Positions 24,231 through 31,028 of a DNA stretch of 32,132 nt are shown here, one piece after another. Under the pieces are notes generated by a model, which had not been told where the DNA came from, did no database searches, and saw nothing but the letters and a program-made list of their open reading frames with translations. The DNA lies in the NCBI GenBank assembly GCA_947585115.1, contig CANPWW010000023.1, positions 1 through 32,132 on the forward strand, written 5' to 3'. Position 1 is the stretch's first letter; every line of letters starts with the position of its first letter. The translations under genes and the position numbers were made by a program. This stretch comes from an uncultured Monoglobus sp. (GTDB lineage Bacteria; Bacillota; Clostridia; Monoglobales; Monoglobaceae).

Positions 24231-24268
24231 CATGGTTTTATTATACTGTATTACCATGATTTTGTCCA
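24231..24268 (-). promoter_or_regulatory. Promoter with palindromic operator for the binding-protein gene
   Basis: On the minus strand: -35 TGGACA (24268-24263), 17 bp, -10 TATAAT (24245-24240). A dyad with arms CATGGT (24231-24236) and ACCATG (24253-24258) brackets the -10, the arrangement of a repressor operator such as those of LacI-type regulators. Confidence 0.65.
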
Positions 24269-24302
24269 TATGTTTTTATTATACCCAAAAATATTTTGCC
24301 GC

Positions 24303-24332
24303 AAAATAAAAAACCGCCGGCCGCGCCGACGG
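24303..24332 (-). terminator. Terminator of dpaB
   Basis: On the minus strand, an eight-pair GC-rich stem (24332-24325 with 24321-24314, one G-T pair) with a three-base loop is followed by TTTTTTATTTT. It lies just after the dpaB stop. Confidence 0.85.
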
Positions 24333-24340
24333 TGTTAATT

Positions 24341-24931
24341 TTATATCAAAAGCGGCTGGAGCTGGGCTCCTCTCAGGGCCGAGGTTATAGTCGGGGCGAT
24401 CAGGGCGAAGTCGGAGACCAGGGAGTTTTCCTTGCTCAAGCTGTCATCCTGGCCGAAGGGCACGATGTAGATGTTTTTCCGCGTCAGCAGCGCGCCGATG
24501 TTTTTGATGTTTCCGCTCAGTCCGTCGTTGGTCGACACCGCGACGACAACCGGGCGGTTGTTGCGAAGATGCGACTTGACCGCCAGCGTCACCGGCGTGT
24601 CGGATATGCCGCCGGCTATTTTGGCGATCGAGTTGCCCGTGCAGGGCGCCACCGCCATGACGTCGATAAGACCTTTGGGGCCTATGGGCTCCACCTCGGT
24701 TATCCCGGTCAGGGGCTTTTTGCCCGTTATTCCCTCCAGCATTCGTTTCAGGTCGGCGGCTTTGCCGAACCGGGTGTCGGTTTCGGCGGCGGTTTTGGAA
24801 AGTATCGGAAGTATGTCGGCGCCCCGGTCCGCAAGGTCCTCTATAACCGGCAGGACCTTTGAGATCGTGCAGAACGAGCCCGTGATGCCGAACCCGATCT
24901 TAAGGCCGCTCAATGTATTGTTTTCTGTCAA
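24341..24931 (-). CDS. dpaB: Dipicolinate synthase subunit B
   Basis: 196 residues from TTG 24931, six bases after GAGGTG; an upstream ATG in frame at 24979 overlaps the dpaA remnant and is rejected. DpaB is a flavoprotein-fold subunit that, with DpaA, converts dihydroxy-tetrahydrodipicolinate to dipicolinate in the mother cell of sporulating Firmicutes. Visible features are KIGFGITGSFCTISKVLPVIEDL at the N-terminus (split here as GFGITGSFCT and the following helix), PIGPKGLIDVMAVAPCTGNSIAKIAGGISDTPVTLA in the centre, and NRPVVVAVSTNDGLSGN. The expected partner dpaA precedes it only as a short 3' remnant, so in this arrangement DpaB has no local partner. Confidence 0.9.
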   Translation of the reverse strand: MTENNTLSGLKIGFGITGSFCTISKVLPVIEDLADRGADILPILSKTAAETDTRFGKAADLKRMLEGITGKKPLTGITEVEPIGPKGLIDVMAVAPCTGNSIAKIAGGISDTPVTLAVKSHLRNNRPVVVAVSTNDGLSGNIKNIGALLTRKNIYIVPFGQDDSLSKENSLVSDFALIAPTITSALRGAQLQPLLI

Positions 24932-24936
24932 GAGTT

Positions 24937-25020
24937 TCACCTCGCTTGCTCGTCTATGATGTTTTTGATCGTGTCGCAAATAATTTCCCCAGCCGTGAGC
25001 GGCGCCGTTTTCCCCGGAGG
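24937..25020 (-). pseudogene. dpaA: 3' remnant of dpaA (dipicolinate synthase subunit A)
   Basis: Directly upstream of dpaB (stop five bases before the dpaB TTG) the minus strand encodes PPGKTAPLTAGEIICDTIKNIIDEQAR, written here in two pieces as PPGKTAPLTAGEIICD and TIKNIIDEQAR. This resembles the C-terminal tail of DpaA, where a PGK-AP-TAG motif precedes the final helix. Upstream of about 25020 the sequence turns AT-rich and no DpaA-like sequence continues; the same frame runs to a stop at 25081-25083 without a plausible start. I infer that dpaA is cut here by the accessory island. The match to DpaA is from memory and needs an alignment. Confidence 0.6.
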
Positions 25021-25080
25021 AAATGTAACAAGTTGAAAAATTTTCAGGTTAAGATAACACGATATTTTCAGCCTGTAGTT

Positions 25081-25644
25081 TTAGTTAAATTTACTCTGTA
25101 TCAAGTTTAATAATTTATCTAATTTTTTAAAGCAAATATATTTTTTATATTCTATGCTATTTGGGGAAAGCGCAAATTCCTTGAGTATATCCATTAATGG
25201 CTCATATATTTTGTTATCAGAATAAAGTTTCGTTACAAACTTATTGTTTTCCGAAGATATGAGCTTGTAATATTTAATGAATTCGATTTCATTTATTCTA
25301 ACTTCAACTTCCTCATTATTGACAATTCCTTCATAAACTTCCTTGCAAATTTTGTCATATCCCATCACAATACCAACAGGAACTTCAAAAAAACGTGCTA
25401 ATTCTGTTATTTCACGCCAAGTAAATGATAACTTATTTTTAATTTTTTTACAAAAGGTTGATTTATCCATTCCGATTGCTTCTGCAACCTCTTTTTGCGT
25501 AATTCTCGGCACAGGTGTTGTATCACCATTCTGTTTTTTATTAATAGCTATACGATTTTCTTTAATTTCGCACAGCATATTAAAGGTATCTTTAAAATTT
25601 GCATTATCCACATAGTTGTAATTTGTATTATTATTGTTCATCAT
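25081..25644 (-). CDS. HTH (XRE-like) regulator with C-terminal unknown domain
   Basis: 187 residues from ATG 25644 with AAAGGAG upstream. After an Asn-rich start, residues about 48-95 form a Cro/CI-type helix-turn-helix (ITQKEVAEAIGMDKSTFCKKI, given as its two helices ITQKEVAEAIG and KSTFCKKI, then ITELARFFEVPVGIVMG). The C-terminal 90 residues are charged and helical, with no recognised domain. It starts 15 bases after the Rep stop, so the two form an operon. It likely regulates copy number, excision or expression of the island. The AT-rich codon use matches the island, not the core genes to the left. Confidence 0.78.
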   Translation of the reverse strand: MMNNNNTNYNYVDNANFKDTFNMLCEIKENRIAINKKQNGDTTPVPRITQKEVAEAIGMDKSTFCKKIKNKLSFTWREITELARFFEVPVGIVMGYDKICKEVYEGIVNNEEVEVRINEIEFIKYYKLISSENNKFVTKLYSDNKIYEPLMDILKEFALSPNSIEYKKYICFKKLDKLLNLIQSKFN

Positions 25645-25659
25645 TTTAGTTCTCCTTTC

Positions 25660-26448
25660 TTATTTCGCAATAAATTGCATATATCTGATTTTATTTATTT
25701 TTTTCATATCATCTGATGTGATATTAATTTGTTTTTTATAATTTACTTGTTTATCTTTAACAAGCGAATTAATATTTTTAAATTTTGTGTATTTTTTATC
25801 AATTTTCATATCTCGTGAATGTTCATAAATTCGCATATTTTTGGGGTAGTATTTAATTCTATGCTTTTTGTCTTTATGCGAAATATCAAAGTACCACGAT
25901 AGTTTATCAATATCATATATTGGCTTAACATTTACGATTTCACCCGCTTTCCACATTGAACGTACTTCTTCTTCGGTGATGTTAAAATCACCACCGCTTA
26001 ATTTCTTTATAATGCAATGAATATGCCATGAACCTTTTTCGTCGGGCTCTTTGATATATATATATCTGCATTTGCCATATTTTCGCATTATTTTTCTCAT
26101 AAAATACTTAAAATCATTAGATATTTTTTCAGGTTCAGCCATGTGACCGGAATAGGTTAGTGTAATAAATCGTTCTGTTTTATCACCGCTAAAATAACCC
26201 GAAATATATATCCTGAGTCTTTTACATTGTTTAGTTAGTGATTCTATTGATTTAACCTCCTTTTCTTTGAAATCCAAAACTTCACCGGTATCCGTATTAA
26301 CATATTCTTGCTTTGAAATACGTTTTACAGGCGGGCGTTTAGGTTTGTTGTCGTTTGCGACTATTTCTGTATATCTTGGTGTATTATACACAGACACATA
26401 GTCATCAGGATTAATTTCCTGAAAATTCTTTTGTAAATTTTTCGCCAT
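25660..26448 (-). CDS. Rolling-circle replication initiator-like (HUH) Rep protein
   Basis: 262 residues from ATG 26448, preceded by a full AAAGGAGGTG; codons further upstream in frame lie before this site. HUH-endonuclease features are the motif 1-like RFITLTYSG (about 93-101) and the metal-binding His pair in SWHIHCII (His142, His144), with an intervening KEPDEKG loop. A catalytic tyrosine must lie C-terminal, possibly Tyr186 in LSWYFDI or Tyr200/201 in IKYYPKN; I cannot decide. Such proteins nick a double-strand origin and start rolling-circle replication of small plasmids, phages or integrated elements. Here it sits at the island edge with an HTH gene downstream. Confidence 0.75.
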   Translation of the reverse strand: MAKNLQKNFQEINPDDYVSVYNTPRYTEIVANDNKPKRPPVKRISKQEYVNTDTGEVLDFKEKEVKSIESLTKQCKRLRIYISGYFSGDKTERFITLTYSGHMAEPEKISNDFKYFMRKIMRKYGKCRYIYIKEPDEKGSWHIHCIIKKLSGGDFNITEEEVRSMWKAGEIVNVKPIYDIDKLSWYFDISHKDKKHRIKYYPKNMRIYEHSRDMKIDKKYTKFKNINSLVKDKQVNYKKQINITSDDMKKINKIRYMQFIAK

Positions 26449-26775
26449 TTTTACACCTCCTTTTATTGGCAAAATTGTTGGCCGCAAACATGGATTCACA
26501 TAATAATAATGGTTGGGTGGTACCAAAATTATTTGAAACGGATTTTTTATTAAAATTTTTTAGCAAATTAAGGTTTTTACGGCAATATAACTAAAAATTT
26601 AATTATAAAATGACAGAATTAAATTCCTTTGTTGATTTAAATGCTAAAATCTTAATACTAACAGAATCGAATCTACATCAATTTCCTAAATATACAAGTC
26701 GATTTTTTCTTTGATATATTATTATATACATTTTTTGACAATTTTATTGCATTTTTGAGAATATTAGTATTTAAT

Positions 26776-26815
26776 TAAAAAAACCGCAGCAGTCAAATTT
26801 ATTGACTACTGCGGG
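26776..26815 (-). terminator. Terminator of the unknown/UDG-like cassette
   Basis: On the minus strand a 13-bp stem with one mismatch (26814-26802 with 26796-26784) precedes seven T residues (26783-26777). The rest of 26449-26775 is AT-rich, noncoding as far as I can see, and is the natural place for the Rep promoter and origin; I could not pinpoint either. Confidence 0.88.
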
Positions 26816-26856
26816 ATAAAATCGATATATAATGTGTTTTGCTATCTGTATTAAAG

Positions 26857-28008
26857 TTAGTATTTCAAATGTTTAATATATTCCGGAAGATCATACGGTG
26901 TGAGTATCGGCGGCAATTCAGCTTTGACGCCTAAACAATAATCACTGTCTTTAGCGTATTCGGTTATCAGTTTCCATATTTCATGAACTTTTTTACTGTT
27001 GTTAACAACCACTTGTTTTCCGTAAGTATTGATGGCCGGGTTAAAATTCCTATCATCTATACGGTTAATATTTTTCAAAATATCCGTTCCTGAACCTATC
27101 CTCAGTTTTGGTTTTGCCGTATCTTCAGACGGATTACAGAAAAAACAACTATACATACCGTTATATGGATTGTCGTAGGTTGCTCCGATTATAATATCAA
27201 ATTGATATTTCTCATTGTCTAATTTGGCAATACTTCCGTCATGCCGCACAAAAACATATTTAAGCACTGTGTTATAATATAATCTGTCCGAGGGGTTTTT
27301 GCTGTTTTTAAATCTTTCGATAGTCTGTTTAATAGTATTCTCGTCATAACTGATTATTTTTGAGATAACGAACATAGTATCGATCTCATAATACTGTCTT
27401 TTTTTATAACCGGTCCCGAACAGGATCACCGAGCCTTCTTTCAGCATTTTAGTTTGGTCTTGTTTACAGCATGTATAATAAAAATTATCGCCCCAAATAT
27501 AAGGGTCTGTATTTTGAAGATTGGAATTATTGAGGCGGTCATATATTTTTACCTTTTCATTAGTATATATGTGTATGTCCGGAACGCATAAATTATTATG
27601 GTCCGAATTTTTTACATCAATAATGCTCTGCACCTGTTTATTGTCTGACAAAGAATATTCTTTGTTTTCAACAAATACAGGATAGTTTATATATTTCGGC
27701 TCAGCCTCGGCAGGGTTTTTGTTTATGATTTTTGCAATGCTGTTCGGTTCCCATTCTCCCCAAAAATCAACATATCCTTCATGTAATTCGTCATTTTTTA
27801 AGTATTCGGCTTTGGACCTCAGATATTTTCTTAAGTGGTTGTTTGCCGCATAATAAAAATTCGGCTTGCCCTCATTGGCTCTTTTAAATCGGTAATTCCA
27901 CTCTTTAAAATAATAGTCTGTTCCCGCAATTTTATTAGCCGCCTTATGTTCACCGCCGGGATGAGTGAATTGAAAAAACCCCGTGTTTATTCTGTTTTTT
28001 CTATTCAT
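26857..28008 (-). CDS. Unknown protein of the two-gene cassette
   Basis: 383 residues from ATG 28008, with AAAGGTG upstream, 13 bases after the UDG-like stop. I do not recognise the family. Conspicuous stretches likely to be functional are FQFTHPGGEH near residues 13-22, YVDFWGEWEPNS near 79-90, DPYIWGDNFYYTCCKQ near 168-183 (two adjacent cysteines), ILFGTGYKKRQYYEIDTMFVI near 195-215 (split by eye into a hydrophobic strand and the acidic IDTMFV), and SCFFCNPSE near 285-293. There is no signal or membrane segment. Many aromatic, Gly and acidic residues suggest an enzyme or nucleic-acid-binding protein. Its partner gene suggests a DNA- or nucleotide-related role; that is only inference. Confidence 0.7.
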   Translation of the reverse strand: MNRKNRINTGFFQFTHPGGEHKAANKIAGTDYYFKEWNYRFKRANEGKPNFYYAANNHLRKYLRSKAEYLKNDELHEGYVDFWGEWEPNSIAKIINKNPAEAEPKYINYPVFVENKEYSLSDNKQVQSIIDVKNSDHNNLCVPDIHIYTNEKVKIYDRLNNSNLQNTDPYIWGDNFYYTCCKQDQTKMLKEGSVILFGTGYKKRQYYEIDTMFVISKIISYDENTIKQTIERFKNSKNPSDRLYYNTVLKYVFVRHDGSIAKLDNEKYQFDIIIGATYDNPYNGMYSCFFCNPSEDTAKPKLRIGSGTDILKNINRIDDRNFNPAINTYGKQVVVNNSKKVHEIWKLITEYAKDSDYCLGVKAELPPILTPYDLPEYIKHLKY

Positions 28009-28021
28009 AATTTAACACCTT

Positions 28022-28804
28022 TTATATAAATCTTTCGCAAATATCACTGAATGTTGTTTTAAGAAAATCTTCTTTAAGCTGCAGCGGATTACCTTGAACA
28101 TTACTTCCGAAAATCACTACTGTGTCGTCTGTTTTAAAGGGGATAATTCTGTAGGGGTATTTTGCGTTTTCGGGTGTATATGAATATTCTTTAAGAGGCT
28201 CGGAGCCTTGATTCAAGAAAGTATTTTTAAAAATGTTAAAATCACCCGAAAAAATAACAACATCCGGTTTGAGATACGCTAAGAGTTTTTTAAACAGATC
28301 AATGTTTGTTAAATCCTCTTTTGATTCGGCAGACAATCTTCCCCATGTGGGAGATGTGGCAACGGCAGTATATATGTCAATATGTATTGCACAGTTTTGG
28401 GCTTTTCCGTTATAGTAACTGACGGAGGGTTTCAAAAAACCGAGAGCACGTTCCAACCACTTAAACCAACTATTATACGGCTCTGTCTCAAAATAAGAAT
28501 TAAGCGCCTCACATAATATCTCTTTGTCATCATCATCGAGAGTGTCATTTTTGTATATTGTTTCGGCTTTTGGAAATCTGAATAATATTTTATGGCTTTT
28601 GTCATTTTTGTCCTCAGAGGGTGAAAATTCCCTATTCGACGGATTGAGAGCCACGGTCACAACCTTTAAATCTGATTTTTTGTACGTTTCAATGTCGCCG
28701 AACCATATAATCGGGATCGACGGCGAAACCACATATTCTTTGTTTTTATGCTTTTGAAAATCACTCCAATACATTTCAATTATTTCTTTAAGTATTTTGT
28801 CCAT
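28022..28804 (-). CDS. Possible uracil-DNA-glycosylase-fold protein
   Basis: 260 residues from ATG 28804, eight bases after AAAGGTG; a longer frame to 28861 crosses the promoter and is rejected. The pattern is reminiscent of the UDG superfamily: an early strand ending VVTVALNPSNREFSP (compare the G-x-N-P motif), a helical WFKWLERALGF segment, IDIYTAVATSPTWGRLS, LKPDVVIFSGD and a late VVIFGSNVQGNPLQ where family members have their second active-site motif. The match is structural guesswork and key residues differ from classical enzymes, so other alpha/beta folds are possible. It is the first gene of a two-gene cassette with a near-consensus promoter and dedicated terminator. Confidence 0.65.
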   Translation of the reverse strand: MDKILKEIIEMYWSDFQKHKNKEYVVSPSIPIIWFGDIETYKKSDLKVVTVALNPSNREFSPSEDKNDKSHKILFRFPKAETIYKNDTLDDDDKEILCEALNSYFETEPYNSWFKWLERALGFLKPSVSYYNGKAQNCAIHIDIYTAVATSPTWGRLSAESKEDLTNIDLFKKLLAYLKPDVVIFSGDFNIFKNTFLNQGSEPLKEYSYTPENAKYPYRIIPFKTDDTVVIFGSNVQGNPLQLKEDFLKTTFSDICERFI

Positions 28805-28843
28805 GATCAGCACACCTTTCTTGGAAATATTTTTATCACATTT

Positions 28844-28872
28844 ATTATACATAAATAGCACATAAAAGTCAA
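28844..28872 (-). promoter_or_regulatory. Promoter of the two-gene cassette
   Basis: On the minus strand: -35 TTGACT (28872-28867), 17 bp, perfect -10 TATAAT (28849-28844). This is one of the best promoters in the window. Confidence 0.82.
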
Positions 28873-28916
28873 CTATATATTTGCACTTTTATATATAGTG
28901 TCGGCTTTTATGTACT
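28857..28916. repeat. Nested 60-bp dyad over the cassette promoter
   Basis: Outer arms 28857-28870 and 28903-28916 match in 12 of 14 positions. Inner arms ACTATATAT (28872-28880) and ATATATAGT (28891-28899) match perfectly. The promoter -35 falls between outer and inner left arms, so a protein bound here would control the cassette. The rest of 28873-29080 shows only this dyad and a terminator. Confidence 0.7.
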
Positions 28917-28984
28917 ATAAAACATAATATTTAAAATTCTTTTGGAATGTACAGATATAAAAATAGTTCTATAGTTAAGTGAGC

Positions 28985-29025
28985 AAAAAAACACAACAGT
29001 CTATAAGTCAAAAACAACAGACTGT
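28985..29025 (-). terminator. Probable terminator of the paralogue pair
   Basis: On the minus strand ACAGTCT (29025-29019) pairs with AGACTGT (29002-28996), followed by TGTGTTTTTTTG. The stem is only seven pairs. Confidence 0.55.
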
Positions 29026-29080
29026 CGTATGTTCTGATATTAGATTTGAGCTAACCGTTTAACGATTTAAAATGTTATAG

Positions 29081-29578
29081 TTATTTAAAATATTCATTCG
29101 GTGATTTAATACACGAGGATTTAATGCCGTTCCGACATATCATATTATATGAATTTTCGTGTTCTTTTAAAATATCATACAGATGATTGATCTCATCATA
29201 CTTTCTAAGGTGCACGAAAATATAGACTATCCGCAAATCATATAATTTTTCGATAAATTCTAAATATCCTTCTTTGAAAACTATTTTCAAGGCGTTATAT
29301 AATTCATCAAAATTTTCTTTATAATCAAAATAAGATATGATCTCGCACTTATTCTTATAGTTTTTCCACAGCCGATCACCGATAACACATTCGGAATATC
29401 TTTTTTCGAGCTTTTGTGTTTCAATGTCCTGCATAAAAAGTTTTACAAATACAGCTTGAAGTATATTCACATCAAGTCTGACATCATTCGGGTATTTACC
29501 GATGAACTCGAAGGCTTCCACAAACGGCATTATTTCTATTTCTTTCAAATATTTTTGAATATTTTGAGTTTGTATCAT
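29081..29578 (-). CDS. Tandem paralogue B, unknown (immunity-like?)
   Basis: 165 residues from ATG 29578 with AGGAGATG upstream. It is clearly homologous to its upstream neighbour: both begin with IQKYLKEIEIM/IQKYLEEIKAM, continue with a YP-D--RLDVN-LQ-VF-KLFM segment, then a helical core ending LRIVYIFVHLRK / TRIVYIFVYLKK and a HLYDIL/NLYNIL helix. No signal peptide, membrane segment or catalytic motif is visible. Small acidic-helical proteins duplicated in tandem within accessory islands are often immunity proteins for polymorphic toxins, but no toxin gene is in view, so this remains a guess. Confidence 0.72.
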   Translation of the reverse strand: MIQTQNIQKYLKEIEIMPFVEAFEFIGKYPNDVRLDVNILQAVFVKLFMQDIETQKLEKRYSECVIGDRLWKNYKNKCEIISYFDYKENFDELYNALKIVFKEGYLEFIEKLYDLRIVYIFVHLRKYDEINHLYDILKEHENSYNMICRNGIKSSCIKSPNEYFK

Positions 29579-29589
29579 ATAAACATCTC

Positions 29590-30129
29590 CTATTTGATTA
29601 TTTCTCCGTTTTCGTCAAACAGATTTGTATTATATAATTCGTCTTCGGGCATATCCCAGCCTTGAGTAAAAAAAGACCATGGCTGTTCCGGGGAAAAATG
29701 AAACCCGTTACCCCAAAAATCATAAAATATCGGAGTGTATGATTCACAATGTTCTATCAGGATATTATATAAATTATTTATCTCTTTTTGTTTTTTTAAA
29801 TAAACAAAAATATACACTATTCTTGTATTATATAAATCTTCCGCGAATGAATAATATCCGTCTCTGAAAACGATTTTCAGATAATTATATAATATATCAA
29901 AATTATCTTTAAAGCATGATAAAATTTCGATTTTATTATCAAGAGTTTCCCAACAAATATTATCGGATTTTACCGTGCTCGGCATAAAAAGTTTCGCAAA
30001 TACCACCTGCAGCAAATTTACGTCAAGTCTTAGTTTATCGGGATAGTTGACGATCTTCTCAACCGTTTCGGTAAATGACATCGCTTTAATTTCTTCCAAA
30101 TACTTTTGGATATGTTTGGTTTCAAACAC
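29590..30129 (-). CDS. Tandem paralogue A, unknown (immunity-like?)
   Basis: 179 residues starting at GTG 30129, about 11 bases after AAAGGAGAT, which is a slightly long spacing. It shares its first about 140 residues with paralogue B (RLDVNLLQVVFAKLFM, FKDNFDILYNYLKIVFRDGYYSFAEDLY) but lacks part of the middle and has its own C-terminus rich in aromatic residues (FYDFWGNGFHFSPEQPWSFF). The following paralogue starts 11 bases after this stop, so they are co-transcribed. The divergent C-termini on a shared scaffold suggest two related but distinct binding partners. Confidence 0.74.
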   Translation of the reverse strand: MFETKHIQKYLEEIKAMSFTETVEKIVNYPDKLRLDVNLLQVVFAKLFMPSTVKSDNICWETLDNKIEILSCFKDNFDILYNYLKIVFRDGYYSFAEDLYNTRIVYIFVYLKKQKEINNLYNILIEHCESYTPIFYDFWGNGFHFSPEQPWSFFTQGWDMPEDELYNTNLFDENGEIIK

Positions 30130-30174
30130 TTCTGTAATATCTCCTTTTACTGCCGATTTTGTTTATTTTAAAAT

Positions 30175-30203
30175 TGCGGTACTGTATTTTCAACGGTACC
30201 GCA
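30175..30203. terminator. Stem-loop between the membrane protein gene and the paralogue pair
   Basis: An 8-bp stem TGCGGTAC (30175-30182) with GTACCGCA (30196-30203). Plus-strand T run follows on the right, and ATTTTAAAAT on the minus-strand exit. It probably ends the gene at 30701-30222. Confidence 0.6.
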
Positions 30204-30221
30204 CTCTTTTTTATCAATTCT

Positions 30222-30701
30222 TTAAAATATTTTTGATAAAAGATATAATATTGAAAAGAAAAATACAATAACAAAACCCCATGCTTTAAAAAAGCCAAAT
30301 ACCATCATATTAATAGTATCTATAAGCTCTAATTTACCCATTCCACCACGTTTATAAGCGTGATTACAACCAATTACCCAAAATGCTACCCAACTTCCTG
30401 CAGTTATCAATATACCCAGTATAGTATGACCATAAAGCCAACATACCGGAATTATAACCGGAATTCCAAAGACTGAAATAAGCATAAATGTTGAAGCTAT
30501 CCAGCCATAGGTGTCTATAAATCCATAGTTGAAACTATGATTATCTTCTTTGGACGTGATTTTCTGTTCATATCCGTCGCCGTAGATATTTTTTGAACCG
30601 GTGTTGGAAATGTAATATTCATGACCATTGCCCAGAGTTACCTTTTTTACGTTTCCGTCACCATAGATGTTTTTCGAGCCCGTGTTTTTGATCTTTGCCA
30701 T
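30222..30701 (-). CDS. Small membrane protein with N-terminal NTGSKNIYGDG repeat
   Basis: 159 residues from ATG 30701 behind AAAGGAGATG. The cytosolic or exposed N-terminus contains NTGSKNIYGDG twice (about residues 6-16 and 33-43), separated by a short VKKVTLGNGHEYYIS strand-like segment. Then come about three or four hydrophobic helices: WIASTFMLISVFGIPVIIPVCWLYG, ILGILITAGSWVAFWVIG and AWGFVIVFFFSILYLLS, each described here in part. No signal peptide. I do not recognise the family. The repeated GSKNIYGDG could be a beta-turn ligand or metal-binding motif. It is probably a single-gene unit. Confidence 0.72.
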   Translation of the reverse strand: MAKIKNTGSKNIYGDGNVKKVTLGNGHEYYISNTGSKNIYGDGYEQKITSKEDNHSFNYGFIDTYGWIASTFMLISVFGIPVIIPVCWLYGHTILGILITAGSWVAFWVIGCNHAYKRGGMGKLELIDTINMMVFGFFKAWGFVIVFFFSILYLLSKIF

Positions 30702-31028
30702 TTATCTCATCTCCTTTGATATTCTTACAGTAGTTTTATTATAAACCCTCTCATGCTCCAAAAATAGTACCGGTGGAAAATTGTTTTGTGATTTAAAGTT
30801 ATTTGTATGCCGTTTTTTCTAAACTATATTAATGTCTTGTAATATTACTTTGATAATTTCTTAAGTTCTGTGATATTATTATAACATATTTGCACGTATA
30901 TAACAAATGCAAAGTGCAATTTGTAACAATATTGTAACATTTCAACAAGTGTTTTTGCGGTTTAGTAATAATGAATCGGAACAACTAATGAACCAAATTC
31001 TAAAAATTAAAAAATAGTGTATTTTTAT

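Noticed and set aside
30880-30960. TTGCAC-containing palindromes recurring at about 28881, 30890 and 32066
   Set aside because: The shared core is only six to nine bases in AT-rich DNA and the flanks differ, so chance is likely.
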